Part shown: in pieces, positions 21,959 through 29,863 of the stretch
How the letters are laid out: the number at the start of each line of letters is the position of its first letter
Numbering within the stretch: the first letter of the stretch is position 1
Source: Thermoleophilaceae bacterium
GTDB lineage: Bacteria; Actinomycetota; Thermoleophilia; Solirubrobacterales; Thermoleophilaceae
Length of the DNA stretch: 64,000 nt
NCBI GenBank assembly: GCA_030447905.1
Contig: JAUJNZ010000008.1
Location: 44,704-108,703 of the forward strand
Reading direction: 5' to 3'
Position numbers and translations under genes: made by a program
Notes under the pieces: model-generated
Told to the model about the DNA's origin: nothing
Database searches by the model: none
What the model saw: the letters and a program-made list of their open reading frames with translations, nothing else

Positions 21959-22732
21959 GTGGGTCGCAGGCCCGCGGGAGCCGACCCCGTCCTCGTCGCC
22001 GAGGACAATCCGACCAACCAGGCCGTCGCGGTCAGGTGGCTCGAGCGCCTGGGCTTCGAGGCGGAGGTCGCCAGCGACGGCGAGACGGCCCTCGAGGCGC
22101 TCGCCGCCCGGTCCTTCGCCGCTGTGCTCATGGACTGCCAGATGCCCCGCCTCGACGGCTACGAGGCGACGGGCGAGCTTCGCCGGCGCGAGGGCGACGA
22201 GCGGCGCACCCCCGTGATCGCCATGACCGCGCACGCCATGAAGGGAGACCGCGAGCGCTGCCTCGAGGCGGGCATGGACGACTACCTGGCGAAGCCGCTG
22301 CGCCCAGACACCCTGCGCACGATCCTCGAGCGCTGGGTCCCGGCCGCGGCCGCTGACGGCGGTGCGTCGCGGACCGAAGAGGACGGCGGCTGGGCGAACC
22401 CGGGTGGCGCGGGCGGGCAGCGACGACCGCGGTCTCCCCTTGTGAGCCCTGACACCACAGTCGGCGTCCCTCCGTGCACGCTCCTGCTGGTGGAGGACAA
22501 CCCCGGCGACGCCCGCCTCGTCCAGGAGCGTCTCAAGCGGGGCTGGACGCGCAACCTCGACGTCCACCACGCTCCGCGCCTCGACGAGGCCGTCGGTCAC
22601 CTCGCCGCGCACCGGACCGACTGCGTGACGAGACGAAACATCGCCTCCTCGGAGGGCGCACGCTCGAGCCTTCCAGAACGCGGCTCTGGACCGAGAGCGG
22701 TGTGGCGTGGTCGTGTCGACTTTGGAAGTTGA
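21959..22732 (+). pseudogene. Receiver domain plus truncated second receiver, tail of the broken hybrid kinase
   Basis: Residues about 8-125 form a complete receiver: acidic pair in VLVAEDNPTNQ, phospho-acceptor Asp in VLMDCQMPRLDG, Thr in AMTAHAM and Lys in YLAKPLR. A second receiver begins at about 175 (LLLVEDNPGDARLVQERL) but its similarity stops near AAHRTDCV (nt 22627), before its phospho-acceptor. The last 35 residues are unrelated. The first receiver could still fold and be phosphorylated if translated from GTG 21959. More likely it is dead sequence from the same gene as the two pieces upstream. Confidence 0.6.
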
Positions 22733-22858
22733 GCCTTCTTGCCGACGATAGTCGGAGCCGCGTGCCCCGAGCCCGTCGATGGATTGACGGTACCCCGGCG
22801 TGCGGGTAACAGGCATGTACTATTCCAGCAATCTCGACGCCCGACATCGAGCGATCAC

Positions 22859-23451
22859 GTGTCCGATCGATCCTCCGTCAAGAGGGACACGGCCATCGGA
22901 GTGCACGCCGCCGTCGAGGCGCTGACTGCCGAGTGGGACGCACTCCGAGATCGAGTAAACGCGGCCCCTTCCGGCGACCCGGATGGGTCGACGCGTGGAT
23001 CGAACCGTTCGGCGGACGCCCCCTCGCGCTGGTCGCACGCACCGACGGCTCGCTCGCGGGCACCGTTGCGCTCCTCAGGTGCTCGGCTGCTCGGGTGGTG
23101 ACCGCACACTGCCGCCACACGCCGCTGCAGGATGCGCTCGCCGGGGACGACCGCACGTGTGTCGCGTTGGCGGCCGCCCGCACGCACGAGTGCACAGGGC
23201 GCCTTGACCTGGGCCTCGTCGACGCTGAGGATGCGCCGCCCCCGGGCCTGCGTGCGGCGGCTGGCGAGGCGGATTCGACACCAAGTCCCGGCGCTTCGAC
23301 CCGGGGCCGCTCCCCGATCGAGCGAGCGTACCGCGAGCGCGTCCGTTTGCAGGCGTTTCGCCGCTCCGCAGGGGGCGCACTACAGACACCCGCCCGGCGT
23401 CACGGTCGTCTCCTGACCACGCGGACGCTTCGGTGCGGGCGGCTCACGTGA
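22859..23451 (+). pseudogene. FemAB-like (CelD-type) acyltransferase, frameshifted and short
   Basis: From GTG 22859 the protein reads VHAAVEALTAEWDALRDRV and then loses frame. Adding one C to the CCCC run at about 22970 joins it to FRRPGWVDAWIEPFGGRPLALVARTDG and on to a stop at 23451. The join reproduces the start of the FemAB-like proteins encoded at 33156 and 34379 (WxxL...F..W.W..AW). Even restored, it has about 197 residues, against about 360 for those relatives, so the acyltransferase half is missing. Its stop overlaps the next GTG (GTGA), which suggests it once led this operon. Confidence 0.5.
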
Positions 23452-24620
23452 GCGCTCTCGAGCCGCGATTGCTCGCCGGGCTCATCAGCTGCGCGGGGGG
23501 CTCAGAAAGCCGCCGACGCCGCTTCGGCGCCCGGCTCGACCTCGCCCGCTCGATGGGCTTTCGCGCCGCGCTCCGCAAGGCCCGCGAACGGGCGCCGAGC
23601 ATGCTGCCCGGGTACGTGAGGGACTCGGTCTACCGCGAGATCTGGACCGCCGCGGCCGCTCGGGCGGGAGCCGACTGCGAGGAGATCGGACCGGACGTCT
23701 TGAGGCTCGAGCGCGACGGAGCCTCGACCTTCGTCAGGCAGCAGGTGACGGCCCTTGACGACCCGGTCACGCTGGACCTGGCCCTCGACAAGCCGGCCGT
23801 GCATCGTCTCCTTCGGGGCGTCGGCGTACCGGTGCCCGAGCACGTCGAGTTCGGGTGGCGAGACCTCGCGCCGGCCGAACGCTTCCTCGCGACCGGCGGT
23901 GCGTGCGTGGTCAAGGCAGCCGACGGGACCGCGGGCGGCGAGGGCACCACCGCCGGGGTCGACACGCCCGTCCGGCTGCTGCGCGCGTGCCTTCACGCCG
24001 CTCGTTACGGGGAGCGACTGCTCATCGAGCGCCAGGCGCCCGGGCCCGTGTATCGGCTGCTCTTCCTCGACGGCGACCTGATCGACGTCATCCGGCATCT
24101 GCCCCCGCGGCTCGAGGGAGACGGTCGCGCCAGCGTCGAGGATCTCATCCGCGCCGAGAACGACCGGCGCCGGGCTGCCGGCGGAGCGGCGGGCCTGTCG
24201 CTGCTCGGCGTCGGGCTCGACACCGTCTTCGCGCTCGAGCGTCAGAGTCTCGCTCTGTCCTCGGTCGTACCTCGCGGCGAGGAGGTGACGATCCAGACGG
24301 TTACTAACGACAATCGCATCGAGGACACGACTACCGTACGTCACCCTCTCGAGGAGGAGCTGGTGTCGGCCGCCAGGCGCGCAGCCGCCGCGGTCGGGCT
24401 GCGACTGGCCGGCGTGGACGTCGTCACGCCGCACGCCGGCGTCTCGCTCGAGCGGGCAGGCGGAGTCGTGACCGAGGTCAACGGAACACCCGGCATCCAT
24501 CATCACTACCACGTGGCGGACCCTCACGAAGCCACTCACGTAGCGGTCCCGATCCTCGAGCGCGTGCTGGAGGCCGCGCGCGAGGCAGCTGCACACCGAC
24601 AAGAGCAGGAGGCGACATGA
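23448..24620 (+). CDS. ATP-grasp ligase, cyanophycin-synthetase-like
   Basis: It is predicted to form an amide or peptide bond by activating a carboxylate with ATP. The ATP-grasp fold shows DKPAVHRLLRGVGVPVPEHV, the nucleotide-binding CVVKAADGTAGGEGTT, ERQAPGPVYRLLFLDGDLIDVIRHLPP, and the metal-binding end VVTEVNGTPGIHHHYH. The order of motifs follows the C-terminal ATP-grasp part of CphA-type ligases. There is no Mur-ligase domain. Start GTG 23448 overlaps the preceding stop; an in-frame GTG at 23433 is possible. The stop overlaps the next start (ATGA). Substrates are unknown; the partner dioxygenase suggests a modified amino acid or small peptide. Confidence 0.75.
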   Translation: MSALEPRLLAGLISCAGGSESRRRRFGARLDLARSMGFRAALRKARERAPSMLPGYVRDSVYREIWTAAAARAGADCEEIGPDVLRLERDGASTFVRQQVTALDDPVTLDLALDKPAVHRLLRGVGVPVPEHVEFGWRDLAPAERFLATGGACVVKAADGTAGGEGTTAGVDTPVRLLRACLHAARYGERLLIERQAPGPVYRLLFLDGDLIDVIRHLPPRLEGDGRASVEDLIRAENDRRRAAGGAAGLSLLGVGLDTVFALERQSLALSSVVPRGEEVTIQTVTNDNRIEDTTTVRHPLEEELVSAARRAAAAVGLRLAGVDVVTPHAGVSLERAGGVVTEVNGTPGIHHHYHVADPHEATHVAVPILERVLEAAREAAAHRQEQEAT

Positions 24621-25654
24621 GAGTATTCAGCTTCGATCCGAGCGACTACCGCGATGCCTACGCGCGTGACGGCTACGTGCACATCTGCGCGGGACTCACG
24701 CCCGAGTTCCTCGCGTCGGTGGTCGAATATGCCGGGCGAGAGCTCGCCAGCCACAAGCTCGACCGCTTCGCGATCAAGGGAAAGAAGGAGCAGTCGCTCT
24801 ACGAGCTCCCCGATGACATCGACATCGGCGAGGTCTATGAGGTGGTGGCCGCCGTGGCCGGCCTCGACCGCGCGACGATCACGATGTCCGAGCGTCACAT
24901 CCAGATCTACGAGGCGACCGCGGCGCCGGAGCCGGCGGCGCACAAGGACCGGTACCCGTCGCAGGTCTCGGTCGGGCTCTCGATCCGGATCCCGGACGAA
25001 TCGCGGCTCGTGCTGTATCCCTACTCGCACCGCGAGACCAACCCGTTCAACACGAGCGCCGGACTCCGCCGCCACCTCCAGCCCGAGCAGCTGCCGGAGA
25101 ACGCGCTGCGGGGAGCGCGCGAGGTAGAGCTCGACGACCGCGAGGGCGACGTCATCATGTTCCCGGGGTCGACGACATGGCACCTCCGCCGCCGTGCCGC
25201 CGACGCGTTGAACCTCTATCTGAAGTTCAACGACTTCGGTTGTGATCCGCTCGGCGAGGATCCGTTCACCCAGCCGATTCGCGAGCGTACGCTCACGCTG
25301 GTCGAGTCCGGGGACGACGAGAAGCTCGACGGCCTCTCTCCGGTGCCCTCGCGCCGACTCGACACGGTCTCGCGTACCGCGACTCGCGACGGGTGGCGCG
25401 AGGTGCTCGAGGCACGCGTCTTCGGCGAGGAGCCCTTCGGGATCACCGAGATCCAGCAGGCGGCGCTGCTCTCGTGCGGGGGCGGCGAGAGCTTGGCGTC
25501 GTTGGCCCGGCGTATCGCGGGACCGGCGGGAGTCGCAGATGCGCGGCGCCAGATCCTGCGGCTGGCGAGCCAAGGGGCGATCGACCTGCTCGAGTGGGCG
25601 TCGCCGATGGCCACCGCTTCCGAGGGCACCGGAGGGCTCAGCGCGGCGATGTAG
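24617..25654 (+). CDS. Fe(II)/2-oxoglutarate dioxygenase-like protein with C-terminal winged-helix-like domain
   Basis: Residues 1-220 look like a phytanoyl-CoA-type oxygenase: SERHIQIYEA, the HxD motif in AAHKDRYPSQVSVGLSI, a strand rich in IRIPDESRLVLYPYSHRE, and the distal histidine in FPGSTTWHLRR. From about 255 to 345 there is a separate helical domain (TEIQQAALLSCGGGESLASLARRI) that resembles a winged helix. Translation is coupled to the ATP-grasp gene by an ATGA overlap. Hydroxylation of the ligase's substrate or product is a reasonable guess; no substrate can be named. Confidence 0.65.
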   Translation: MRVFSFDPSDYRDAYARDGYVHICAGLTPEFLASVVEYAGRELASHKLDRFAIKGKKEQSLYELPDDIDIGEVYEVVAAVAGLDRATITMSERHIQIYEATAAPEPAAHKDRYPSQVSVGLSIRIPDESRLVLYPYSHRETNPFNTSAGLRRHLQPEQLPENALRGAREVELDDREGDVIMFPGSTTWHLRRRAADALNLYLKFNDFGCDPLGEDPFTQPIRERTLTLVESGDDEKLDGLSPVPSRRLDTVSRTATRDGWREVLEARVFGEEPFGITEIQQAALLSCGGGESLASLARRIAGPAGVADARRQILRLASQGAIDLLEWASPMATASEGTGGLSAAM

Positions 25655-25675
25655 CGATCGCCGCTGGGTACGCGG

Positions 25676-26605
25676 TCACGCTGGGGGTGCGCCGCGCCGC
25701 GGCGAGGGGCGCGACGGCGCCTCGGCCGGGTCTCGGCCGGCCGGCGTCGCAGCAGCCCCTTCGATCGCGTCGAGCGTCGTACTGCCGGATGCGGGACGCT
25801 CGCCGCGCAGGCGCTCGCGCAGGTCGAGTACGGCCGGGTCACGAAGCCGCCGCCGCCCGGCGTCGGTGACGATCGGCTCGACCCCGGACTCGCGCAGTAG
25901 CGCGGCGCACGCGTCGAGCTCGTCGGCGCGTCGCTCGGCGTGGACCGCCAGGCCGGTGAGGACGCGCTCGACGAGCGCCGGAAAGGGAACTTCCTCGCCG
26001 GGGCCCGAGATCGATCGTGCCACCTCATGCTCCAGTCCGAAGGACCGGGCCGCGAGCATCGTTTCGAGCACCAGCGCGTCACGTCCCTTCATGAAGACGC
26101 TGCGCACCAGCTTCAGCCGCGCGGCGCGTCCGGCCTCTCCGGCGATGACGTCGATCCGCATCCGGGCCGGCCGCAGCAGCGCCGCGAGGCGTTCGGCGCC
26201 GTCCCCCGCGGCGACGATCGGCACCGACGCTCCGCTCGCCGCGACCGTCCCGAGGACCGCCGCATCCGCGTAGCTCACGCCGGCGCGCGCGGCAACTCGT
26301 GCCGCGTCCTGCTTTTGCTCGGGTGTGCTCGAGGCCAGGTCGGCCAGCAGCGTGCCGCTAGGTATGCGCCGCAGCACGTCCAGGGCCACGGTGGGGGCGA
26401 CGGCCGCCGGGAGCGCGCAGAGCACAGCGTCGGCGTCCTCGACCGCTTCCTGGAGTGAGGCGGCCGGCGTGGCGCCGGCGGCCGCGATGCGCTCGCCGAG
26501 ATCGGCGCGAGGCCGCGACCAGGCGACGACACGGTGCACCCGCGCGAGCGCTGGGGCCAGGGCGGCGCCGAGCTCGCCCACACCGATCAGCGCGACGTTC
26601 GTCAC
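25676..26605 (-). CDS. NAD(P)-binding dehydrogenase, 6-phosphogluconate-dehydrogenase-like with DUF1932
   Basis: The N-terminus is a Rossmann fold (VALIGVGELGAALAPAL) of the beta-hydroxyacid dehydrogenase type. VLCALPAAVAP and a glycine/serine-rich substrate loop (LGTVAASGASVPIVAAG) follow. An all-alpha C-terminal domain of the DUF1932 type (LKLVRSVFMKGRDALVLETML) keeps the catalytic-type lysine. GTG 26605 was chosen because it follows the upstream stop by five bases and begins the Rossmann strand. It is the last gene of a three-gene minus-strand operon and ends 21 bases from the convergent dioxygenase gene. Substrate unknown. Confidence 0.75.
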   Translation of the reverse strand: MTNVALIGVGELGAALAPALARVHRVVAWSRPRADLGERIAAAGATPAASLQEAVEDADAVLCALPAAVAPTVALDVLRRIPSGTLLADLASSTPEQKQDAARVAARAGVSYADAAVLGTVAASGASVPIVAAGDGAERLAALLRPARMRIDVIAGEAGRAARLKLVRSVFMKGRDALVLETMLAARSFGLEHEVARSISGPGEEVPFPALVERVLTGLAVHAERRADELDACAALLRESGVEPIVTDAGRRRLRDPAVLDLRERLRGERPASGSTTLDAIEGAAATPAGRDPAEAPSRPSPRRGAPPA

Positions 26606-26610
26606 GGTGC

Positions 26611-27813
26611 TCAGGTGCCGGCTCGTGCCAGGCCGGTCTGCCCCACGACCTTGCGCTGCGCCGCGCGGGTCTTCAGCCCGAGGCTCATCAGCGTGGGACC
26701 GGGATCCTCGAACGAGAGCAGCGGGAAGTGCTGTCGGTGGAGCAGGCTCAGAAGCCACCCGCGCACCGTCATCTCCCCCTCGACCCGGTAGTCGCGAAGT
26801 GCGCGGAGGTCCTCGATCGGATGCCACATCCGCACCCCCGTGCGGAAGCCCGTCAGCGGCTCCGACGGCAGGCCGACGGCGCGTCGATAGGCGATCAGCG
26901 CCATGTCGATCCCGGCTCGGCGAACGAGTTCGGTAGCCGCGGTCAGGCGGTGGTTGCACTCGATGATCTTGTACTCACCGTCGCGCGGATCGAGCTTGAA
27001 CTCGACGTTGCCGAGACCGCGCAGGCCGATGCCCTGGAAGAACCGCGAACCGAGCTCCGCGACGCGCGGATCCCAGACCGTCCGGTGGTAGGTCGCCAGG
27101 CCGAAGTGGGGGGGCCACTGGCGCAGCTTGTGCTTGCAGAGATGGAACAGGGGCTGGCCATGCTCGTCCAGGTAGCTGTAGTAGGAGAAGTACTGGTCGT
27201 CGCCGCCCGGGATGATCTCGGTGACGAGCATCTCGACCCCTAGCGCGAGGGTGGCCTCGAGCGCCGGCTCGAGCTCAGCGCGCTCGTTTACGAGCAGCAC
27301 CTTCTTACGGATCCCGTAGTGAGCGGCGAACTCGTGCGCTGCGCGCGGCTTGAGCGCACAGGGGTACTCGAACTCGGCGGCCACGCTCTCGGCGTCGGCC
27401 GGGGTGCGAACGGTCGCAGTGCGCGGCGTCGGCACGCCGGCCTGGCGCGACAGCTCGTAGGTCCGGTGCTTGTCGAGCATCGAGCGCAGGACGCCGTCGT
27501 CTGCCTCCACAGGCTGGTACCCGAGCTCGATCAGGCGCGGGCGGCGGTTCGCCACCAGCTCGAGGCCGTCGTCGTGGCAGGGAATCACGGCTCCGCGCCG
27601 TGGACCGCGATGCTCGAGCCAATCAAGGTAACGCTCGGCGACGCCCTTCCCGGCACCGACGTCGGCGAACTCGCGGCAGTGGCGAGAAGCGCGGACCGGG
27701 TCGTCTCCGGCACCTAGGGCGTAAACCGGCGCCCCCGCGCGCGACAGGCTGCGAGCGGCGGAGACCGCGATGCTCTCGCCGCCGAGCAGGATGGCTGGAG
27801 GAGGGACCGGCAA
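26611..27813 (-). CDS. ATP-grasp ligase, carboxylate-amine ligase type
   Basis: The protein starts with a pre-ATP-grasp fold (AILLGGESIAVSAARSLSRAG, VYALG, DPVRASRHC). It continues with DKHRTYELSRQAGVPTPRT, CALKPRAAHEFAAHYG, VTEIIPGGDDQYFSYYSYLD, and the metal-site GNVEFKLDPRDGEYKIIECNHR split around Glu and Asn ligands. This pattern matches predicted ATP-grasp ligases that couple a carboxylate to an amine. TTG 27813 lies one base beyond the upstream stop and has no strong ribosome binding site, so translation is probably coupled. A decayed copy of its N-terminus is found at 33018-33149. Confidence 0.75.
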   Translation of the reverse strand: MPVPPPAILLGGESIAVSAARSLSRAGAPVYALGAGDDPVRASRHCREFADVGAGKGVAERYLDWLEHRGPRRGAVIPCHDDGLELVANRRPRLIELGYQPVEADDGVLRSMLDKHRTYELSRQAGVPTPRTATVRTPADAESVAAEFEYPCALKPRAAHEFAAHYGIRKKVLLVNERAELEPALEATLALGVEMLVTEIIPGGDDQYFSYYSYLDEHGQPLFHLCKHKLRQWPPHFGLATYHRTVWDPRVAELGSRFFQGIGLRGLGNVEFKLDPRDGEYKIIECNHRLTAATELVRRAGIDMALIAYRRAVGLPSEPLTGFRTGVRMWHPIEDLRALRDYRVEGEMTVRGWLLSLLHRQHFPLLSFEDPGPTLMSLGLKTRAAQRKVVGQTGLARAGT

Positions 27814-27814
27814 G

Positions 27815-28549
27815 CTAGGGGGCCTCGGCGCTCTGCTCGAGCCCGGCCACGCCGCGCTCGTGCAGGAGCGCATCGACCCAGCCGTTGTTGAACTCACCGC
27901 GTGCCACCGCCGACGTGTAGTCCGACTCGGCGGCCGCCTTCGCGGTAAGGCGATCGAGGAGCTCATCGGAGATGTCGCGCGGTACGACCACGACGCCGTT
28001 GGCGTCACCGACGATCACGTCGCCCGGATTGACGACGATGCCGCCCGCCGAGATCGGGTAGTTGATCTCGCCGGGGCCGCGATGCAGCGGGCCGATCGGC
28101 GTGACCCCGCGCGCGAAGACCGGGAAGTCGCCGAGCGCTTGGATGCCGGGCAGGTCGCGGATCAGGCCGTCGACGAGGAATCCGGCGGCCCCGCGGTGAC
28201 GCGCCTTCGTCGAGACGAGGTCGCCGAGCACCGCGGTCATCGTCGAAGCGCTCGTGTCGACGACCACCACGTCCCCCGGCTCGAGGATGTCGAGGCTCTT
28301 GTGGACCATCAGGTTGTCGCCCGGGTAGACCTTCACGGTGCACGCGGGCCCGAGCAGCTTCATGTGCGGGTCCGTCAGCGCGCCGATCCGCGGCTCCATG
28401 GTGTATAGCCGGTTCATCTCGTCGGAGATCGCCGGCGTCTCGAAGGCATGGAACGCCGACACCGTCAACGGATCCGGACGCTCGATCTCGCAGCGGATCC
28501 GCAGACCGGGCCCCGGATGCATCTCCGCCGACTTGGGCTTGCCAACCAT
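27815..28549 (-). CDS. RraA-like / HMG-aldolase family protein
   Basis: The 244-residue protein has the RraA fold signature: TPAISDEMNRL, GPACTVKVYPGDNLMVH, PGDVVVVD, RHRGAAGFLVDGLIRDLPGI, then FARGVTP and VNPGDVIVGDANGVVVVP. The GxxxDG..RD arrangement carries the Arg and Asp used by the class II pyruvate aldolase/oxaloacetate decarboxylase members, so enzyme activity is plausible rather than RNase E inhibition. It leads an operon with the ATP-grasp ligase and dehydrogenase, and may supply or cleave an oxo-acid substrate for them. The oxo-acid role is inference. Confidence 0.75.
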   Translation of the reverse strand: MVGKPKSAEMHPGPGLRIRCEIERPDPLTVSAFHAFETPAISDEMNRLYTMEPRIGALTDPHMKLLGPACTVKVYPGDNLMVHKSLDILEPGDVVVVDTSASTMTAVLGDLVSTKARHRGAAGFLVDGLIRDLPGIQALGDFPVFARGVTPIGPLHRGPGEINYPISAGGIVVNPGDVIVGDANGVVVVPRDISDELLDRLTAKAAAESDYTSAVARGEFNNGWVDALLHERGVAGLEQSAEAP

Positions 28550-28607
28550 CTCTTTGTCTCCTCGTCGTCGCGCTGTGCCGGCTCGCGGCTAGTATCGGCA
28601 CCTCACG

Positions 28608-28636
28608 CAGGCGCCGAGAGCTTTTAAGGGCGCCTG
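28608..28636 (-). terminator. Candidate terminator after the ferredoxin-like gene
   Basis: CAGGCGCC (28608-28615) pairs with GGCGCCTG (28629-28636) around GAGAGCTTTTAAG. It lies 70 bases beyond the stop of the ferredoxin-like gene on the minus strand and upstream of the RraA-like operon, separating the two transcription units. Confidence 0.5.
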
Positions 28637-28706
28637 ACGCGCCCGCTGACGATAACGGCCGCCTGGCAGCAGGGTGGGAGCACGAGAGCGCTCCGCCTCC
28701 GAACGA

Positions 28707-28946
28707 TCAGGCGCGCTCGAGCGCCGTGCCGTCGTAGAGCTTGAGCACGCGCAGCTTGCCGGGCGGCGCACCGCGGATGCACAGCTCGCACAGCACGCAC
28801 TCGTCGAGGTTTTCCTCGACCACCTCGACATGTCCGTTGCGGTTCGCGTAGATGTCGACCGGGCAGGCATCGGCAAGTACCTGCGCCAGCTCGACGTCAT
28901 CGCGGACGTCCTCGGCGACCTCGACGTCGATGAACGTCCCGGGCAT
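28707..28946 (-). CDS. FixX-like ferredoxin-type iron-sulfur protein
   Basis: The 79-residue protein has Cys28 in ACPVDIY and Cys50, Cys53 and Cys56 in DECVLCELCIRG. The CxxCxxC group plus the distant CP cysteine are the four ligands of one [4Fe-4S] cluster in two-domain ferredoxins; the second cluster is absent. Its start overlaps the stop of the upstream SucD-like gene (ATGA), so it belongs to the same operon. An electron-transfer or structural role with the CoA-ligase pair has no described precedent that I know of; the partner is unknown. Confidence 0.7.
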   Translation of the reverse strand: MPGTFIDVEVAEDVRDDVELAQVLADACPVDIYANRNGHVEVVEENLDECVLCELCIRGAPPGKLRVLKLYDGTALERA

Positions 28947-29863
28947 CAGGCGTGCACCGCCTTTGCGAGCTTCGCCGAGACCAGATCCGGGATCTCCGAT
29001 ATCTCCTCGGCGACCGTGATCCCGGCGTCGTTCAGTCGCTTGATCTTCTCGGCGGCGGTGTCCGCCCTGCCCTCGACGATCGTGCCCGCGTGGCCGAAGC
29101 TCATGCCCGGCATATCGTCCATGAAGCGGCCGGCCATGAAGGCGACGATCGTCAGTTGCGAGTCGTTCTCGGTGACCCAGCGGGCGAGCTCTGCCTCCAT
29201 GCGCCCGCCCGGCTCCGAGTAGATGACGATGGCCTCGGTCTGGGGGTCGGCCTCGAACAGCGGCATCAACTCGGCGTAGGTCGAGCCGATGATCGCGTCG
29301 CCGCCGATCGAGATCGCCGTCGAGACGCCGAGGCCGGTGGCGGTGAGCGTCGAGGAGATCTCGGTGGTCATTCCGCCCGAGCGAGACATCACCCCGACCG
29401 GTCCCGGCTGGTAGGCCTTGGCGGCGTCGCGGGCCGGGCCGCCGATGCCGCCCATCTTGCCGACGCCCGGGCGGATCACCCCCAAGCAGTTGGGGCCGAT
29501 GACGCGGGCGCCGCGCATCGCCGCGAGCTCGACCATCTGGGCGACGTCGTAACGGGGGATGCGCTCGGTGACGACGACCACGAGCTTGACGCCCGCCTCG
29601 ATCGCCTCGAAGACCGCGTCTCGGGCGAAGGCGGGGGGGACGGTGACCACCGAGCCGTCGGGTACTTGGCCGGTGGCGTCGACGAGCTCGGCGACCGAGT
29701 CGAACACGGCGACGCCGTGGACCTCGCGCCCACGGCGGCCGGGGGTGACCCCACCGACGATGGTCGAGCCGTAGTCGAGGCACTCGCGCGTTAGGTTGAC
29801 CGCCTCGCGCCCGGTGATGCCCTGGACGATGAAGGTCGTCGACTCGTCGATCAGAACCGACAT
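28946..29863 (-). CDS. CoA ligase alpha subunit, probably malate-CoA ligase (SucD family)
   Basis: The 305-residue protein has the CoA-binding Rossmann fold (FIVQGITGREAVNLT, GGVTPGRRG, GPNCLGVIRPG). The phosphorylated histidine His258 sits in SFGHAGTIVEG, with SRSGGMTTEIS and SIGGDAIIGST loops. All are diagnostic of succinyl-CoA synthetase-type alpha subunits. Malate rather than succinate is inferred from the malyl-CoA lyase type gene at the head of the same operon. Succinyl-CoA or citryl-CoA synthetase remain possible. The stop overlaps the ferredoxin-like gene start. Confidence 0.8.
   Translation of the reverse strand: MSVLIDESTTFIVQGITGREAVNLTRECLDYGSTIVGGVTPGRRGREVHGVAVFDSVAELVDATGQVPDGSVVTVPPAFARDAVFEAIEAGVKLVVVVTERIPRYDVAQMVELAAMRGARVIGPNCLGVIRPGVGKMGGIGGPARDAAKAYQPGPVGVMSRSGGMTTEISSTLTATGLGVSTAISIGGDAIIGSTYAELMPLFEADPQTEAIVIYSEPGGRMEAELARWVTENDSQLTIVAFMAGRFMDDMPGMSFGHAGTIVEGRADTAAEKIKRLNDAGITVAEEISEIPDLVSAKLAKAVHA

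Noticed and set aside
22784-22812. TTGACG-N17-TAACAG as a promoter for the FemAB-like gene
   Set aside because: The -10 element is too far from consensus to support without transcript data.
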